Source: Runella limosa DSM 17973 (lineage in GTDB: Bacteria; Bacteroidota; Bacteroidia; Cytophagales; Spirosomataceae). From it: a DNA stretch of 64,000 nt. Position numbers and translations under genes: made by a program. This document shows, in pieces, positions 11,261-20,083 of the stretch. The stretch spans positions 124,001-188,000 of the forward strand of contig NZ_KI519420.1 of NCBI RefSeq assembly GCF_000482465.1. Reading direction: 5' to 3'. The notes under the pieces were generated by a model, which did no database searches, had not been told where the DNA came from, and saw only the letters and a list, made by a program, of their open reading frames with translations. Numbering within the stretch: the first letter of the stretch is position 1; each line of letters begins with the position of its first letter.

Positions 11261-12391
11261 ATGGCTATTCCATACTTAAGTTCTTTTAAGGTTGAAGACT
11301 TACATTTTGACCGTAAAAATCCACGATTAGCAGAATTTTCGGATGAGGACAAATCCTCGGATGAGGCGATTCTGAAATTATTGTGGGAAATAATGGCAGT
11401 AGATGAAATTGTGTTGTCTATAGCAGCTAGTGGTTTTTTTCCACATGAACAGCTTATCGTCATGGAGGAAAAAAATGGACAAGAACAGAAGTGGGTTGTT
11501 GTAGAGGGAAATCGCCGTTTGGCAGCGGTCAAAGCCATTTTAGCGCCAAGCCTAGTGGAAGGGTTACTCAATGAAAGCGTTATCCAGAATGTGCCATCTA
11601 CCATTAAACAAACGCTTCGTGAGTTGCCAGCGATAAAAGTCAGTTCGCGCGAAGAAGCTTGGAGGTTTATCGGTTTTAAGCATATCAATGGAGCCGCCAA
11701 GTGGAGTAGCTATGCCAAAGCCCAGTATATTGCCCAAATTCACAAAGAATTTGGGGTTCCATTGGGAGAAATAGCATTACAAATAGGTGATACCAACCAC
11801 ACCGTTCAGAAGTTGTACCAAAGCTATCGAGTCATCCAGCAGGCGGAAGAAAAAGCGGTTTTTAATACGGCGGATGTGTTAGGTAGTCGTTTATTCTTCT
11901 CTCATCTTTTTAACGGCCTTGGGTATGAAGGAATACAGAAGTACCTACAGCTACAAAAAGAAAATATAGAACACCCTATTCCTGAGCATAAATTAGAAGA
12001 TTTGGGCGAATTATTGGTGTGGCTTTTTGGGAGTAAATCTCGAAAAACTGCGCCGATTGTTCAGTCTCAAAACCCTGATCTGAGGCGATTAGATGCAGTT
12101 TTGAAAAATAATGAAGCCACTATTTTACTGAAAGACGGTAGTCCACTTGTATATGCGTATGAAGTTAGCCAACCTAAAAAGGATATTTTTGAGCAAAGCC
12201 TTGTAGCGGCAAAAAAAGAGCTACAAAAGGCACATTCGTATAGTTCAATTACATACGACGGCTCGTTGGAAGCACTTCAGATAGCGGGAGATATTGCAGA
12301 ATTAGCCGATGCTCTTTACGAGTTCATGGAAAAACGCTTTTCGGAGCAACAAAAACAAAATGATGGCCCCAAAAAACGCGTAACTAGTTAG
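11261..12391 (+). CDS. ParB/Srx-fold (ParB N-terminal-like) protein
   Basis: 376 residues. The N-terminal domain has ParB/sulfiredoxin-fold hallmarks: LHFDRKNPRLAEF (14-26), a helix-rich segment, then VVVEGNRRLAAVKAIL with the EGNRR box at 82-86. The middle (about 150-215) looks like a helix-turn-helix/KorB-type region (VPLGEIALQIGD). The C-terminal third is unrecognised. It ends 1 nt before the next gene, so the two are almost certainly translationally coupled. A chromosomal partition role is unlikely: there is no ParA gene, no visible parS, and the context is a two-gene AT-rich cassette. ParB-fold proteins also occur in defence modules as nucleases or NTPases; that role is inferred. Confidence 0.75.
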   Translation: MAIPYLSSFKVEDLHFDRKNPRLAEFSDEDKSSDEAILKLLWEIMAVDEIVLSIAASGFFPHEQLIVMEEKNGQEQKWVVVEGNRRLAAVKAILAPSLVEGLLNESVIQNVPSTIKQTLRELPAIKVSSREEAWRFIGFKHINGAAKWSSYAKAQYIAQIHKEFGVPLGEIALQIGDTNHTVQKLYQSYRVIQQAEEKAVFNTADVLGSRLFFSHLFNGLGYEGIQKYLQLQKENIEHPIPEHKLEDLGELLVWLFGSKSRKTAPIVQSQNPDLRRLDAVLKNNEATILLKDGSPLVYAYEVSQPKKDIFEQSLVAAKKELQKAHSYSSITYDGSLEALQIAGDIAELADALYEFMEKRFSEQQKQNDGPKKRVTS

Positions 12392-12392
12392 G

Positions 12393-13316
12393 ATGTTTAA
12401 GCTACCTTCTCAAATACCAACTCTAGAAGACTCCGTTGAAGTACTGACTGATTACCTCGAATTTGAATGTATCAAAGACGGGCGTATTTCTTTATTGGGT
12501 AAAATAAACAAACTACTGTTTCAAAATGATGAAGTTTTGGTGCAAGGAATTGAAGATGAAACAGACCAAGCGTTGGCAAAAACAGAAGAAATTTCGCAAG
12601 AAATAGAAAGAAGAGCCATGATAAGTGAGGCATATCCATTTAAGCTAGAAAGAGGAGGCTATCGTTTGGATGTTGTTAACAATACGTCGGAATACTGGGT
12701 ATATGTGTATCTTTTATTGAGTACTCGGTTGAATATGAATGCCCACAAAAAACATAGCGATATTGATGGCACTGAACTATTGGAATACCTTTCTGCTGAG
12801 GTTGTAAAAAACTATTTTGGAGTACATTCACAAAGTATGGTGTTTGGCACGGCTGTTCAGGGAGGGTTCAAAGAAAAAATCAATGATTTATGCACTCAAA
12901 TAGGAGAAGGCGCTGGATATAAGGGCAGAGGAAAAATAACAGGTTCACCGAAAGATGATAAACTTGATGTAGTCGTCTGGGTTGATTTTAAGGATAAATA
13001 CTGGTCTAAATTGATTGGATTTGGACAATGTAAAACTGGAACTACTTTTGACGACCAAGCGACGATTGAATTACAACCACGCGCTTTTTGTGAAAAGTGG
13101 CTAATAGATACCCCTGTTATTGAGCCTATTAAGATGTTTTTTTGTTCTCAAAACTACCCAATTGTCGATTATTCAAAGGTCAAAAATGCAGGGCTCGTTT
13201 TTGATCGAATGCGTATCATGGATTGCCTCACTGTGGATACATTGCCTGATAGTTTACATAAAAAAATTACAATGTGGTGTACGGAAGCATTAGCTTTTAT
13301 TCAGGATGCTCAATAA
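12393..13316 (+). CDS. Putative PD-(D/E)XK / Mrr-like nuclease-fold protein
   Basis: 307 residues, no signal peptide or membrane segment. Residues 160-215 resemble a PD-(D/E)XK core: E161 in a helix (GFKEKINDL), D192 in a hydrophobic strand (KLDVVVW) and Q212-x-K214 in the next strand (GFGQCKTG). The QxK variant is typical of Mrr-type restriction endonucleases. The N-terminal 150 residues and the C-terminus are unrecognised. Sampled lines inside this gene are about 33-38% G+C by hand count against about 43-45% in the neighbouring macroglobulin gene, suggesting acquisition. The tight coupling to the ParB-fold gene suggests a joint DNA-targeting function. The nuclease call rests on motif reading alone. 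Confidence 0.55.
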   Translation: MFKLPSQIPTLEDSVEVLTDYLEFECIKDGRISLLGKINKLLFQNDEVLVQGIEDETDQALAKTEEISQEIERRAMISEAYPFKLERGGYRLDVVNNTSEYWVYVYLLLSTRLNMNAHKKHSDIDGTELLEYLSAEVVKNYFGVHSQSMVFGTAVQGGFKEKINDLCTQIGEGAGYKGRGKITGSPKDDKLDVVVWVDFKDKYWSKLIGFGQCKTGTTFDDQATIELQPRAFCEKWLIDTPVIEPIKMFFCSQNYPIVDYSKVKNAGLVFDRMRIMDCLTVDTLPDSLHKKITMWCTEALAFIQDAQ

Positions 13317-13322
13317 GCATTC

Positions 13323-13354
13323 TTCGTAGTTCTGATGTCTTCTCCCTATCTTTG
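13323..13354 (+). promoter_or_regulatory. Putative promoter of dgkA-like gene
   Basis: TTCG (13323-13326), 20-nt spacer, TATCTTTG (13347-13354): a perfect TAnnTTTG -7 box with a one-mismatch -33 box. It separates the downstream transcript from the ParB/nuclease cassette. Confidence 0.5.
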
Positions 13355-13409
13355 CATCAAACGAAAAAAACGTTTTGTCAGTAGAAAGCGTTTTGAATGA
13401 ATAAATTCG

Positions 13410-13784
13410 ATGGTTGATATTCGCAAAATGATTCGTAGTTTTAGCTACGCCTTTGAAGGAGTCGTAGCACTATTTCGTTACGAAAACAATGCGCGTTTTC
13501 ACCTTATTGCGGCTTTTGGAGTAGTTTTGTTGGGAATTGTGCTTGGGTTAGAGCGCTTTGAGTGGGCGCTGGTGGCGATAGTGGTAGGAGCAGTTTGGGC
13601 AGCAGAAGCGTTTAATACGGCCATTGAAAAGTTGTGTGATTTGGTTTCCCCCGACTACCATCCACAAATCAAAGCGGCCAAAGATTTGGCGGCGGCAGGA
13701 GTAATGATAACATCGGTAGTGGCTGTAGTGGTGGGAGCGATTGTGTTTGGTGGTAAGCTGTGGTGTTGGTTCTTGAATATGTAA
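13410..13784 (+). CDS. dgkA: Diacylglycerol/undecaprenol kinase (DgkA family)
   Basis: 124-residue integral membrane lipid kinase with three transmembrane helices. The family signature is complete: a cytoplasmic amphipathic N-terminus (SFSYAFEGVVALFRYENNARFH), the catalytic EAFNTAIEKLCD segment (66-77, with the conserved Glu pair) and KAAKDLAAAGVMI before the last helix. In non-proteobacteria this family often phosphorylates undecaprenol, recycling the cell-wall lipid carrier; which substrate applies here is not decided by sequence. mraY, another undecaprenyl-phosphate enzyme, lies 2 kb away. Confidence 0.9.
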   Translation: MVDIRKMIRSFSYAFEGVVALFRYENNARFHLIAAFGVVLLGIVLGLERFEWALVAIVVGAVWAAEAFNTAIEKLCDLVSPDYHPQIKAAKDLAAAGVMITSVVAVVVGAIVFGGKLWCWFLNM

Positions 13785-13802
13785 ATTCCATAAAATAAAC
13801 AG

Positions 13803-14438
13803 ATGGATTCTCACAATCAATCATTAGAAACCTTGACCGAGATTCGGGATTTGATGCAGCGTTCGTCAAAATTCCTGTCTTTAAGCGGCTTGTCAGGGAT
13901 ATTTGCAGGGATAGTAGCGCTTGCAGGTGCTTTTATTGCTTATCTGCGGCTCAAGACCGACTCACTCAATGACGAAAGTGCGAGTCACGTTTCGGAGCTC
14001 ACCCGTGGTGAAATGATGCGTTTTGTGCTCCTCGATGGAACCATCGTCTTGGTTTTAGCATTAATTTTTGGGGTATTCTTTACCATTCGTAAAGCAAAAA
14101 AGTCGGGTCAAAGCGTTTGGAATAGTACATCAAAACGCTTGATCATTAGCTTAATGATTCCGCTCGTAACGGGAGGGATTTTTTGCCTAGCGATGTTCTA
14201 TCGTGGTATTTTGTGGGTGAGTTTTCCCGCAACCCTCATTTTTTACGGATTAGCCCTGCTCAATGCTAGTAAATACACCGTTCGTGATGTCGAATACCTG
14301 GGTATTTGTGAAGTAATTTTAGGGTTAATTTCGTTGTTTATGACGGGATATAACTTACTGGTTTGGGCGCTAGGATTTGGAGTTCTTCACATTGTTTATG
14401 GAACCTACATGTATTTTAAGTACGACATAAAACGCTAG
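13803..14438 (+). CDS. Hypothetical membrane protein
   Basis: 211 residues with a short N-terminal coil (TLTEIRDLMQRSS) and about six hydrophobic segments (around 31-46, 80-98, 118-133, 138-155, 165-180, 183-203). I do not recognise a named family. It starts 18 nt after the lipid-kinase gene and is followed 38 nt later by a winged-helix regulator, which suggests the regulator controls this membrane protein's transcript. Similar membrane-protein/regulator pairs are common in Bacteroidota genomes. Confidence 0.7.
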   Translation: MDSHNQSLETLTEIRDLMQRSSKFLSLSGLSGIFAGIVALAGAFIAYLRLKTDSLNDESASHVSELTRGEMMRFVLLDGTIVLVLALIFGVFFTIRKAKKSGQSVWNSTSKRLIISLMIPLVTGGIFCLAMFYRGILWVSFPATLIFYGLALLNASKYTVRDVEYLGICEVILGLISLFMTGYNLLVWALGFGVLHIVYGTYMYFKYDIKR

Positions 14439-14476
14439 CAGATTACCCTACTGCAACTAAAGAAAAGACACACTAA

Positions 14477-14782
14477 ATGCTCGAACATTTCAATAAAGCT
14501 TTTGAGAGTAAGGCAAGGTTAGGAATCATGTCGGTGTTGATTGTCAATGAGTCGTTGAGTTTCAACGCCCTCAAAGACCTCCTTCAACTGACCGACGGAA
14601 ACCTCGCTACACACCTGCGCGCGCTCGAAGAGCAAGGGTATATAAGTGTTCAAAAACAATTTGTTGGACGAAAACCCAATACTACCTACGCTGCTACCGA
14701 CGATGGCCGTACGGCTTTTACCCAGCACCTCAATACCCTAGAAGCATTTATTCGCTCAGGTACATTTCAAGAAACAAAATAA
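14477..14782 (+). CDS. Winged-helix transcriptional regulator (PF13601-like)
   Basis: 101-residue single-domain winged-helix DNA-binding protein: helix 1 (KARLGIMSVLIVNESLSF), recognition region (LLQLTDGNLATHLRALEEQGYI) and wing (VQKQFVGRKPNTTYAATDDGR). The pattern is that of the ArsR/MarR-like one-domain family annotated as transcriptional regulator in Bacteroidota. No ligand- or metal-binding cysteines are present. It probably regulates its own operon with the upstream membrane protein. Confidence 0.85.
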   Translation: MLEHFNKAFESKARLGIMSVLIVNESLSFNALKDLLQLTDGNLATHLRALEEQGYISVQKQFVGRKPNTTYAATDDGRTAFTQHLNTLEAFIRSGTFQETK

Positions 14783-14819
14783 AAAAGACCGCGTGAGTAA
14801 GAGCCCACACGGTCTTTTT
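14782..14819. terminator. Bidirectional terminator
   Basis: AAAAAGACCG and CGGTCTTTTT arms around a GC-containing loop, placed between convergent genes (stops at 14782 and 14822); A-run and T-run flank both sides. Confidence 0.85.
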
Positions 14820-14821
14820 CT

Positions 14822-15709
14822 CTAATTCCCCCCAAGCGGAATCAATAGCCCTACTGACCCTTGAATGTTTCGCGTAAACATTTTACTCGCAGCGGGGACA
14901 TCACCGTTGCTGCCAAGACCGTAGTAGTAGCGTCCTTCAATGAGCAATTGTGCTCTTCCAAGTCCCAACAATACCCCTGCACCTCCCACAGCACCGTATT
15001 CGAGACGTTGATCATCCGAGTCAAATTTCAAGTCAGTGGTGGTCGTAATGCCACTAAAGGTGGTTTTTGCCTTACCACTGAGGGCATAGCTCCCAAAACC
15101 TCCTGCATTGATAAAAAACTTCGTTGGGCCATTGCCAAGCGATACTTTGAACAAAAGCGGGACGGTCACACTGTTGACACGACTTTCGCCCACGAGCAAA
15201 CTTCCAGCTTGCGAGGCGCTGATTTTATAGGCTGTTTGAGAGTACAAAATTTCGGGTTGAACTGAAAACGTTTTTCCACCGAGTTCCACCACCAACCCGC
15301 CGTGGTAGCCCAACAGAGGATCAACGGTGATTCCGCTGGCTTTGATGGCATCTGAAGTGATAGAACTGTAATTGGCACCGCCTCTAAGGCCCACTTTTAT
15401 CCCAAATCCACCTTCGCTTGCTGTCGCGGGGGCTGGTGCAGGAATAATAGGCTTAGTAGGTTTGGGCTTGGCTGGCTCAACCGTTTTGGCCTGCTTGGGA
15501 GGTTTAGAGGGAGCGGTTGTTTTCTCAGGTTTTTGAGTAGTAGTTTTCGATTTTTCTTTTGATTTATCAGTCGTTGGTGTTTTAGGCTTGATTCCGTGGA
15601 GTTTATCATATTGCTCTTGCATAGTTGGGGTTGTCTGCGTTTGAGCAAGGGTAGTTAATCCAGTAACAAAAAGAGCGGCACACAGCAGCAGTGTCGAGAG
15701 CTTATTCAT
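14822..15709 (-). CDS. Outer-membrane beta-barrel protein (porin-like, PF13568 type)
   Basis: 295 residues: signal peptide (1-22, cleavage after TTLAQ), a low-complexity Thr/Lys/Pro linker (25-95, periplasmic and probably disordered), then an eight-strand-type beta-barrel (about 100-295) starting GFGIKVGLRGGANYSS and ending in an aromatic/hydrophobic strand (IQGSVGLLIPLGGN). PF13568-type barrels are abundant in Bacteroidota and mostly of unknown function. The Lys/Pro-rich linker may cross or bind peptidoglycan; this is inference. Confidence 0.82.
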   Translation of the reverse strand: MNKLSTLLLCAALFVTGLTTLAQTQTTPTMQEQYDKLHGIKPKTPTTDKSKEKSKTTTQKPEKTTAPSKPPKQAKTVEPAKPKPTKPIIPAPAPATASEGGFGIKVGLRGGANYSSITSDAIKASGITVDPLLGYHGGLVVELGGKTFSVQPEILYSQTAYKISASQAGSLLVGESRVNSVTVPLLFKVSLGNGPTKFFINAGGFGSYALSGKAKTTFSGITTTTDLKFDSDDQRLEYGAVGGAGVLLGLGRAQLLIEGRYYYGLGSNGDVPAASKMFTRNIQGSVGLLIPLGGN

Positions 15710-15833
15710 GATTTGTTGGAGTTAGGAAAACACTGATTTAAAAAGTTTACAAAAGTGCAGATTTTTACCCGTACCCTTCTGAGGGATTGTACGGTTTTTA
15801 TCTACGTGTTTTTACTTGTTTTGGATGTGTAAA

Positions 15834-15880
15834 ACAAAAACGGCGAGTGACTTTCAGAAGTTGCTCGCCGTTCTAAAAAA
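15834..15880 (-). terminator. Terminator downstream of mraY
   Basis: AACGGCGAG / CTCGCCGTT arms (15839-15847 and 15863-15871) with a 15-nt loop; on the minus strand it is followed by a T-rich run (complement of 15834-15838). Confidence 0.75.
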
Positions 15881-15893
15881 AAGATGTATTTGG

Positions 15894-17108
15894 TTAGCGA
15901 AGTTTCAACGTAACCAAGGTGGCAATGGCCAAAATAATGCCTACAATCCAGAAACGCGCCACGATTTTGGCTTCGTGGTATCCCTTTTTCTGAAAATGGT
16001 GGTGAAGTGGCGACATCAAGAAAATGCGCCGACCTTCGCCGAATTTTTTCTTGGTATATTTAAAATAGCTCACTTGCATAATGACGGAGAGACTTTCGGC
16101 GAAGAAAATTCCACACATAATCGGAATCAATAATTCTTTCCGAATAGCCAATGAAATAACGGCGATGACGCCCCCGAGCATCAAGCTACCCGTATCTCCC
16201 ATAAACACTTGAGCAGGGTAGGAATTGTACCACAAAAACCCAATGCACGCCCCGATAAAAGCAGCAATGAAAATTACCATCTCTCCCGAATTAGGAATGT
16301 ACATGACGTTGAGATATTGCGAAAACTTGGCATTCCCCGATACATAGGCCAAAACGCCCAACGTAAGTCCAATAATAATAGAAGTACCCGCCGCTAGGCC
16401 GTCGATGCCGTCAGTAATGTTGGAGCCATTGGAAACAGCCGTAATAATGAAAATGGCTACGATGGTATAAATAATCCAAGAATAGCTGTCGGGAAGAAGT
16501 CCAAAAAGAAGGTTTGAATAGTCAAACTCATTGTTTTTGATAAAAGGCAGGGTGGTCACGGTAGGGTTAATGAGGTCATTATAACGCTGAACCTCGCCAA
16601 TGGCCGAACTAATGAGTGGTTTGTCATAAATCCGAATTTTAACGTGTTGGTTAAACGACAACGTAATACCCACAATCAGCCCAAGTCCTACTTGACCCAC
16701 TACCTTAAACTTTCCGTGCAGTCCTTCTTTGTTGTTTTTGAATTTTTTGAGGTAATCATCAACAAACCCAATCAAGCCTGTCCAAACCGCCGTGATGAGC
16801 AGTAAAACGATATACACGTTGGAGAGTTTGGCAAAAAGAAGCACGGGAACCAACAAAGAAGCCAAGATGATAAACCCACCCATGGTTGGCGTTCCTTTTT
16901 TCTCCATCTGTCCATGAAGGCCCAAGTCACGGATAGTTTCGCCAATTTGTTTGGTACGTAAAAAATCAATGATACGCCGCCCAAAAATGGCCGCGATGAG
17001 GAGCGAAGTGACGGTAGCTCCTAACGCCCGAAACGAAATATATTGAAATACCCCTGCCCCAGGGAAATTGAAGGTCTTGTCTAAATACGAAAATAGGTAA
17101 TAAAGCAT
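15894..17108 (-). CDS. mraY: Phospho-N-acetylmuramoyl-pentapeptide-transferase
   Basis: Integral membrane enzyme making lipid I from UDP-MurNAc-pentapeptide and undecaprenyl phosphate. 404 residues from ATG 17108 ([11 protein letters not shown], the usual MraY start; the longer reading to 17135 overlaps a terminator). About ten transmembrane helices. Diagnostic motifs: KKGTPTMGG, the Asp pair in GFVDDYLKK, the catalytic [12 protein letters not shown] block and [13 protein letters not shown]. The gene is separated from the usual dcw (mur/fts) cluster here, since neither neighbour is a mur or fts gene. Confidence 0.96.
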   Translation of the reverse strand: MLYYLFSYLDKTFNFPGAGVFQYISFRALGATVTSLLIAAIFGRRIIDFLRTKQIGETIRDLGLHGQMEKKGTPTMGGFIILASLLVPVLLFAKLSNVYIVLLLITAVWTGLIGFVDDYLKKFKNNKEGLHGKFKVVGQVGLGLIVGITLSFNQHVKIRIYDKPLISSAIGEVQRYNDLINPTVTTLPFIKNNEFDYSNLLFGLLPDSYSWIIYTIVAIFIITAVSNGSNITDGIDGLAAGTSIIIGLTLGVLAYVSGNAKFSQYLNVMYIPNSGEMVIFIAAFIGACIGFLWYNSYPAQVFMGDTGSLMLGGVIAVISLAIRKELLIPIMCGIFFAESLSVIMQVSYFKYTKKKFGEGRRIFLMSPLHHHFQKKGYHEAKIVARFWIVGIILAIATLVTLKLR

Positions 17109-17133
17109 AGTAAATTGGAGGTTAGGCAAACGC

Positions 17134-17180
17134 AAAAATGCCTATACTTGGCACGATGTCGGCAAGTATAGGCATTTTTA
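17134..17180. terminator. Perfect 17-bp hairpin terminator
   Basis: Arms 17134-17150 and 17163-17179 are perfectly complementary, starting with AAAAATGCC and ending GGCATTTTT, loop 12 nt. It lies between mraY (start 17108) and the stop of the upstream lipoprotein gene, terminating that gene's minus-strand transcript. Confidence 0.85.
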
Positions 17181-17199
17181 AGAAAATCAGAAAAAGAAA

Positions 17200-17715
17200 T
17201 TAGTCTTCTAAATGAAAAGCTGTTTTTACCATCTCATAATCACCCATATTAATCGGAGATTTTTTGACCAACGAATTTGGAATTAACACGTAGCGATACT
17301 GCTGCTCACCCATGGGTTTTAGGTTTCCTTTCAAGCCAATCATCACAATTTTTAGGGTAGATGGCGTTGGCATCGTATAGTCAAAACGCAACTCGGCGCT
17401 GTTTTGGCGGATGTTAAAAGGCATCGGATGTACTTGCTCGTCAATTTTAGAATAGACGTACAATTGATTTTCTTCTAACAGCGACGTACTCAGTTGTTTG
17501 GACGTTAGCTCGCAAGTGCGAGCGGGTAAGCCAAACACCGTCGTTGTCACCCATTGGTTGGCATCAATCCAGCCCGACGTAATTACTTCGGAAGTATTGA
17601 GGTTAATAAACGAGGGGGTATGCGATGCAGTTTTTGTGCCAGTACAATTAATCATCCAGCCTAAAAATACAATCATTAAAATCCCTAAAATTCCAAAGCG
17701 GTAAAAACGATTCAT
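17200..17715 (-). CDS. Hypothetical lipoprotein
   Basis: 171 residues from ATG 17715 (the longer reading begins with TTG at 17724). A hydrophobic signal (about 7-22) is followed by MINCTG, a possible lipobox with Cys at about 24. The rest is a beta-rich domain (VITSGWIDANQW, ELRFDYTMPTPSTLKIVMIG) without a recognised family or catalytic motif. Transcribed with the same polarity as mraY but insulated from it by a strong terminator. A TAACTTTG box at 17787-17794 (minus strand) could be its -7 element. Confidence 0.65.
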   Translation of the reverse strand: MNRFYRFGILGILMIVFLGWMINCTGTKTASHTPSFINLNTSEVITSGWIDANQWVTTTVFGLPARTCELTSKQLSTSLLEENQLYVYSKIDEQVHPMPFNIRQNSAELRFDYTMPTPSTLKIVMIGLKGNLKPMGEQQYRYVLIPNSLVKKSPINMGDYEMVKTAFHLED

Positions 17716-17810
17716 AAAAAACAATTGAAAAGCAGAGGGTTATATATCTTTTAGATACGTTATCCATCACTTATCAAAAGTTATGCCAAAGTTAAATTTG
17801 TTGAAAATCA

Positions 17811-19868
17811 CTAAAAGCGATAGCGTACTTGGCACTTAATATCTGTTCGATTTGTACCTTGGATTTCGTCCACATACGAGCTGAGTGCTTCGCGTTCGGG
17901 CATGGTTGTGCGCGAAATCCGCAACCAAATATCCGTGTGCGCATTTGCCGAATACCGCAGCAACACAAAATGCCGAAAACCACGTTCGTAATAAGCAGGC
18001 ATCGAAATCGCGTATAAAACATCCTGCTCCACGGCGTATTGGCGAGCGTCGTAGCTATCGGTATTATACGCAGAAACGCGGGCGGTAGCCGCCAACTTGT
18101 TCCACTTGGCCGTTACTTCTTGCAGCACTAACCATCCTTTGTCGGCTTTGAAGCCGTGGTAGCCAAAGGTCCCTCCTTGGATTCGACTGCGAAACGACCA
18201 ACTGCGGTGGGGAGCATATTCGGCATTCAGTACAAGGGTGCGGCGTAGGGTTTGGGTTACAAATTTTTGTTTTGACAAATCAGACGCGATGTTTTTTTCT
18301 TTTTGCTCTTGGCGGTAAACGGCGTACAACGTCCATTTTTTGGAAGGTGTCCACGTACTTTGTACCAGATAATCCCAGCCTTTGGTGGGCTGTTTATCGA
18401 CTAAATATTTATACCAAGGGAAGCGATAGAGGTCAACGTAAGTGGCTAATTTTAGGCGTTTATGAACACTGTATTTTGCCCCCAAATACAGTCCAGTTTC
18501 GTTGATATTACGGCTGTTTTCACTAAAAGCATTGGCATAAAAACTGTGGAAGTTTTTGTCAAAATTCCGAAAAAGGAGCGACGCATCCCAGCGTTTGGTG
18601 AGGCTGGCGAGTACGCCCGCAACGGTACCCGTTCCACCGCTTTTGGAGCGTGCCGTTTCACCAAAAAAATGAAAATTTCGCCAAACATAATTGCCATGCA
18701 GTCCCAAAAGGTGATTATGTTTTCCCCGAAATTCAAATTCATTGCGTGTTGCTTCTGCTTTCTGCAACGGATAGTCAAAAGAAGTATGAAGATAGGTAGC
18801 ACCTAGCTGCCCACGGTCAAGATGATATACCAAATGCGCTCCCGCGTTTTGTTCGGTGAGGTTGGCGCGATATTGGAGTTCATTTGGAATACGAAAAAGA
18901 CCATCGGTTTGGAACGAACTGACGGTTTGCTGGGTGGTGAGTGTTCCACTCTGTCGAACGCGAGAAAGTAGCGTGGTGAGTTCGAGACGTTTGCCAAGAG
19001 AATAAGTCGCGGCGATACCCCGAAAAAAGCCCGTTTCGGTGACAGAAGTGTAGGGGCGGATGCCTGTCGTGGGGCGACGAATGGTATAGACGGTTTCCAT
19101 ACCTTTGCCCAGCGAAAAACCTGCCGAATAAATCAACCCTTGTCCTACTTGGAGTTGGTAATCGCCCAAAATAAGATTTTTGAGGCGTCCACGGTGCTGT
19201 ACTTGAGCGTGAAATGATAAAAAATCAGGGCCGTACTTGTGCGCTGAAGGCTTCCACGAAAAAGCTTCTCCCTCGTCTTTTTCGGCTGTAATGCCAAAAC
19301 TAAAGTCGCGGCTTCGGCTGTAGCGATAGCGAGCGTACCATTGCAGCGGACTACCCGCAAATTTCTGCAATGTCCCATCGCGTGACTGGGGAGCATCTGC
19401 CGTAGCCCCGCGTTTTTCTTCCAAAAGTTGCTCTGTTCTTACCAAAAAATAATGGTCACTAGGATTGGTCAATCCATTCCATAATTTTCGGTTTTGGGGA
19501 GCAACGGTCACGAAGGGGAGCAATCGGTAAATGAGTGCTAACTCAAACTCGGGAATGGCCTGTAACTCGTAGATAGAGAGGAAATTGCCAAACTGAGCGC
19601 GGTACTCAAAGAAGCGATTAAGCTGACGTTCATTGAGGAGATACGTAGCGGCTAGTTCTTCGCGCGTGCAGGTGTTGAGGTCGAGCGGAGCAGTGTAGAG
19701 CTGAATCAGATTCTCATAGACCGTACCATAATTGAGGTCTTCTGCCGTGATGGGCAGGAGGTTCTGAACAAATGAAGTGGGGTCAATTTCGCGGCGGCGA
19801 AATTCTTGCGCATAGGAAACGGTTCCAACTAAGCCAACCCCAAACGAGAGAAAAAGTAGTGATTTCAA
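17811..19868 (-). CDS. Helix-hairpin-helix / outer-membrane barrel protein
   Basis: 685 residues: signal peptide (MKSLLFLSFGVGLVGTVSYAQ), an N-terminal HhH segment (about 55-120; LDLNTCTREELAATYLLNERQ with the following IYELQAIPEF) of the ComEA/helix-hairpin-helix type, and a long C-terminal region of alternating beta-strands (160-685) rich in aromatic and Arg/Tyr residues, ending in YRF as outer-membrane barrels do. This architecture is common in Bacteroidota, function unknown; the HhH element could bind DNA or act as a protein-protein motif. The start is TTG: no in-frame ATG exists upstream, and the TTG start gives a proper signal peptide. Confidence 0.8.
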   Translation of the reverse strand: MKSLLFLSFGVGLVGTVSYAQEFRRREIDPTSFVQNLLPITAEDLNYGTVYENLIQLYTAPLDLNTCTREELAATYLLNERQLNRFFEYRAQFGNFLSIYELQAIPEFELALIYRLLPFVTVAPQNRKLWNGLTNPSDHYFLVRTEQLLEEKRGATADAPQSRDGTLQKFAGSPLQWYARYRYSRSRDFSFGITAEKDEGEAFSWKPSAHKYGPDFLSFHAQVQHRGRLKNLILGDYQLQVGQGLIYSAGFSLGKGMETVYTIRRPTTGIRPYTSVTETGFFRGIAATYSLGKRLELTTLLSRVRQSGTLTTQQTVSSFQTDGLFRIPNELQYRANLTEQNAGAHLVYHLDRGQLGATYLHTSFDYPLQKAEATRNEFEFRGKHNHLLGLHGNYVWRNFHFFGETARSKSGGTGTVAGVLASLTKRWDASLLFRNFDKNFHSFYANAFSENSRNINETGLYLGAKYSVHKRLKLATYVDLYRFPWYKYLVDKQPTKGWDYLVQSTWTPSKKWTLYAVYRQEQKEKNIASDLSKQKFVTQTLRRTLVLNAEYAPHRSWSFRSRIQGGTFGYHGFKADKGWLVLQEVTAKWNKLAATARVSAYNTDSYDARQYAVEQDVLYAISMPAYYERGFRHFVLLRYSANAHTDIWLRISRTTMPEREALSSYVDEIQGTNRTDIKCQVRYRF

Positions 19869-20083
19869 ACGAGTAAAAATGGATACGTTTAAACATACAA
19901 TGGTTTCTTCTTTGTGTTTGAGAATTGAACATAACGTATGATTGTTAGGGTTAAATTAAGAAATTTTCAATAAAACCCCTACTTTAATTATTAAAATTGA
20001 TACGAATCGGCCTTTTTTCTTGAAAATGTACAATTTTATGCTTTTATTCGCTGTCTAATACCCACCTAACATTAACAACCCAC

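Noticed and set aside
11261-12391. Chromosome/plasmid partition ParB
   Set aside because: No ParA, no parS-like site and a nuclease-like partner instead; only the ParB/Srx fold is supported.
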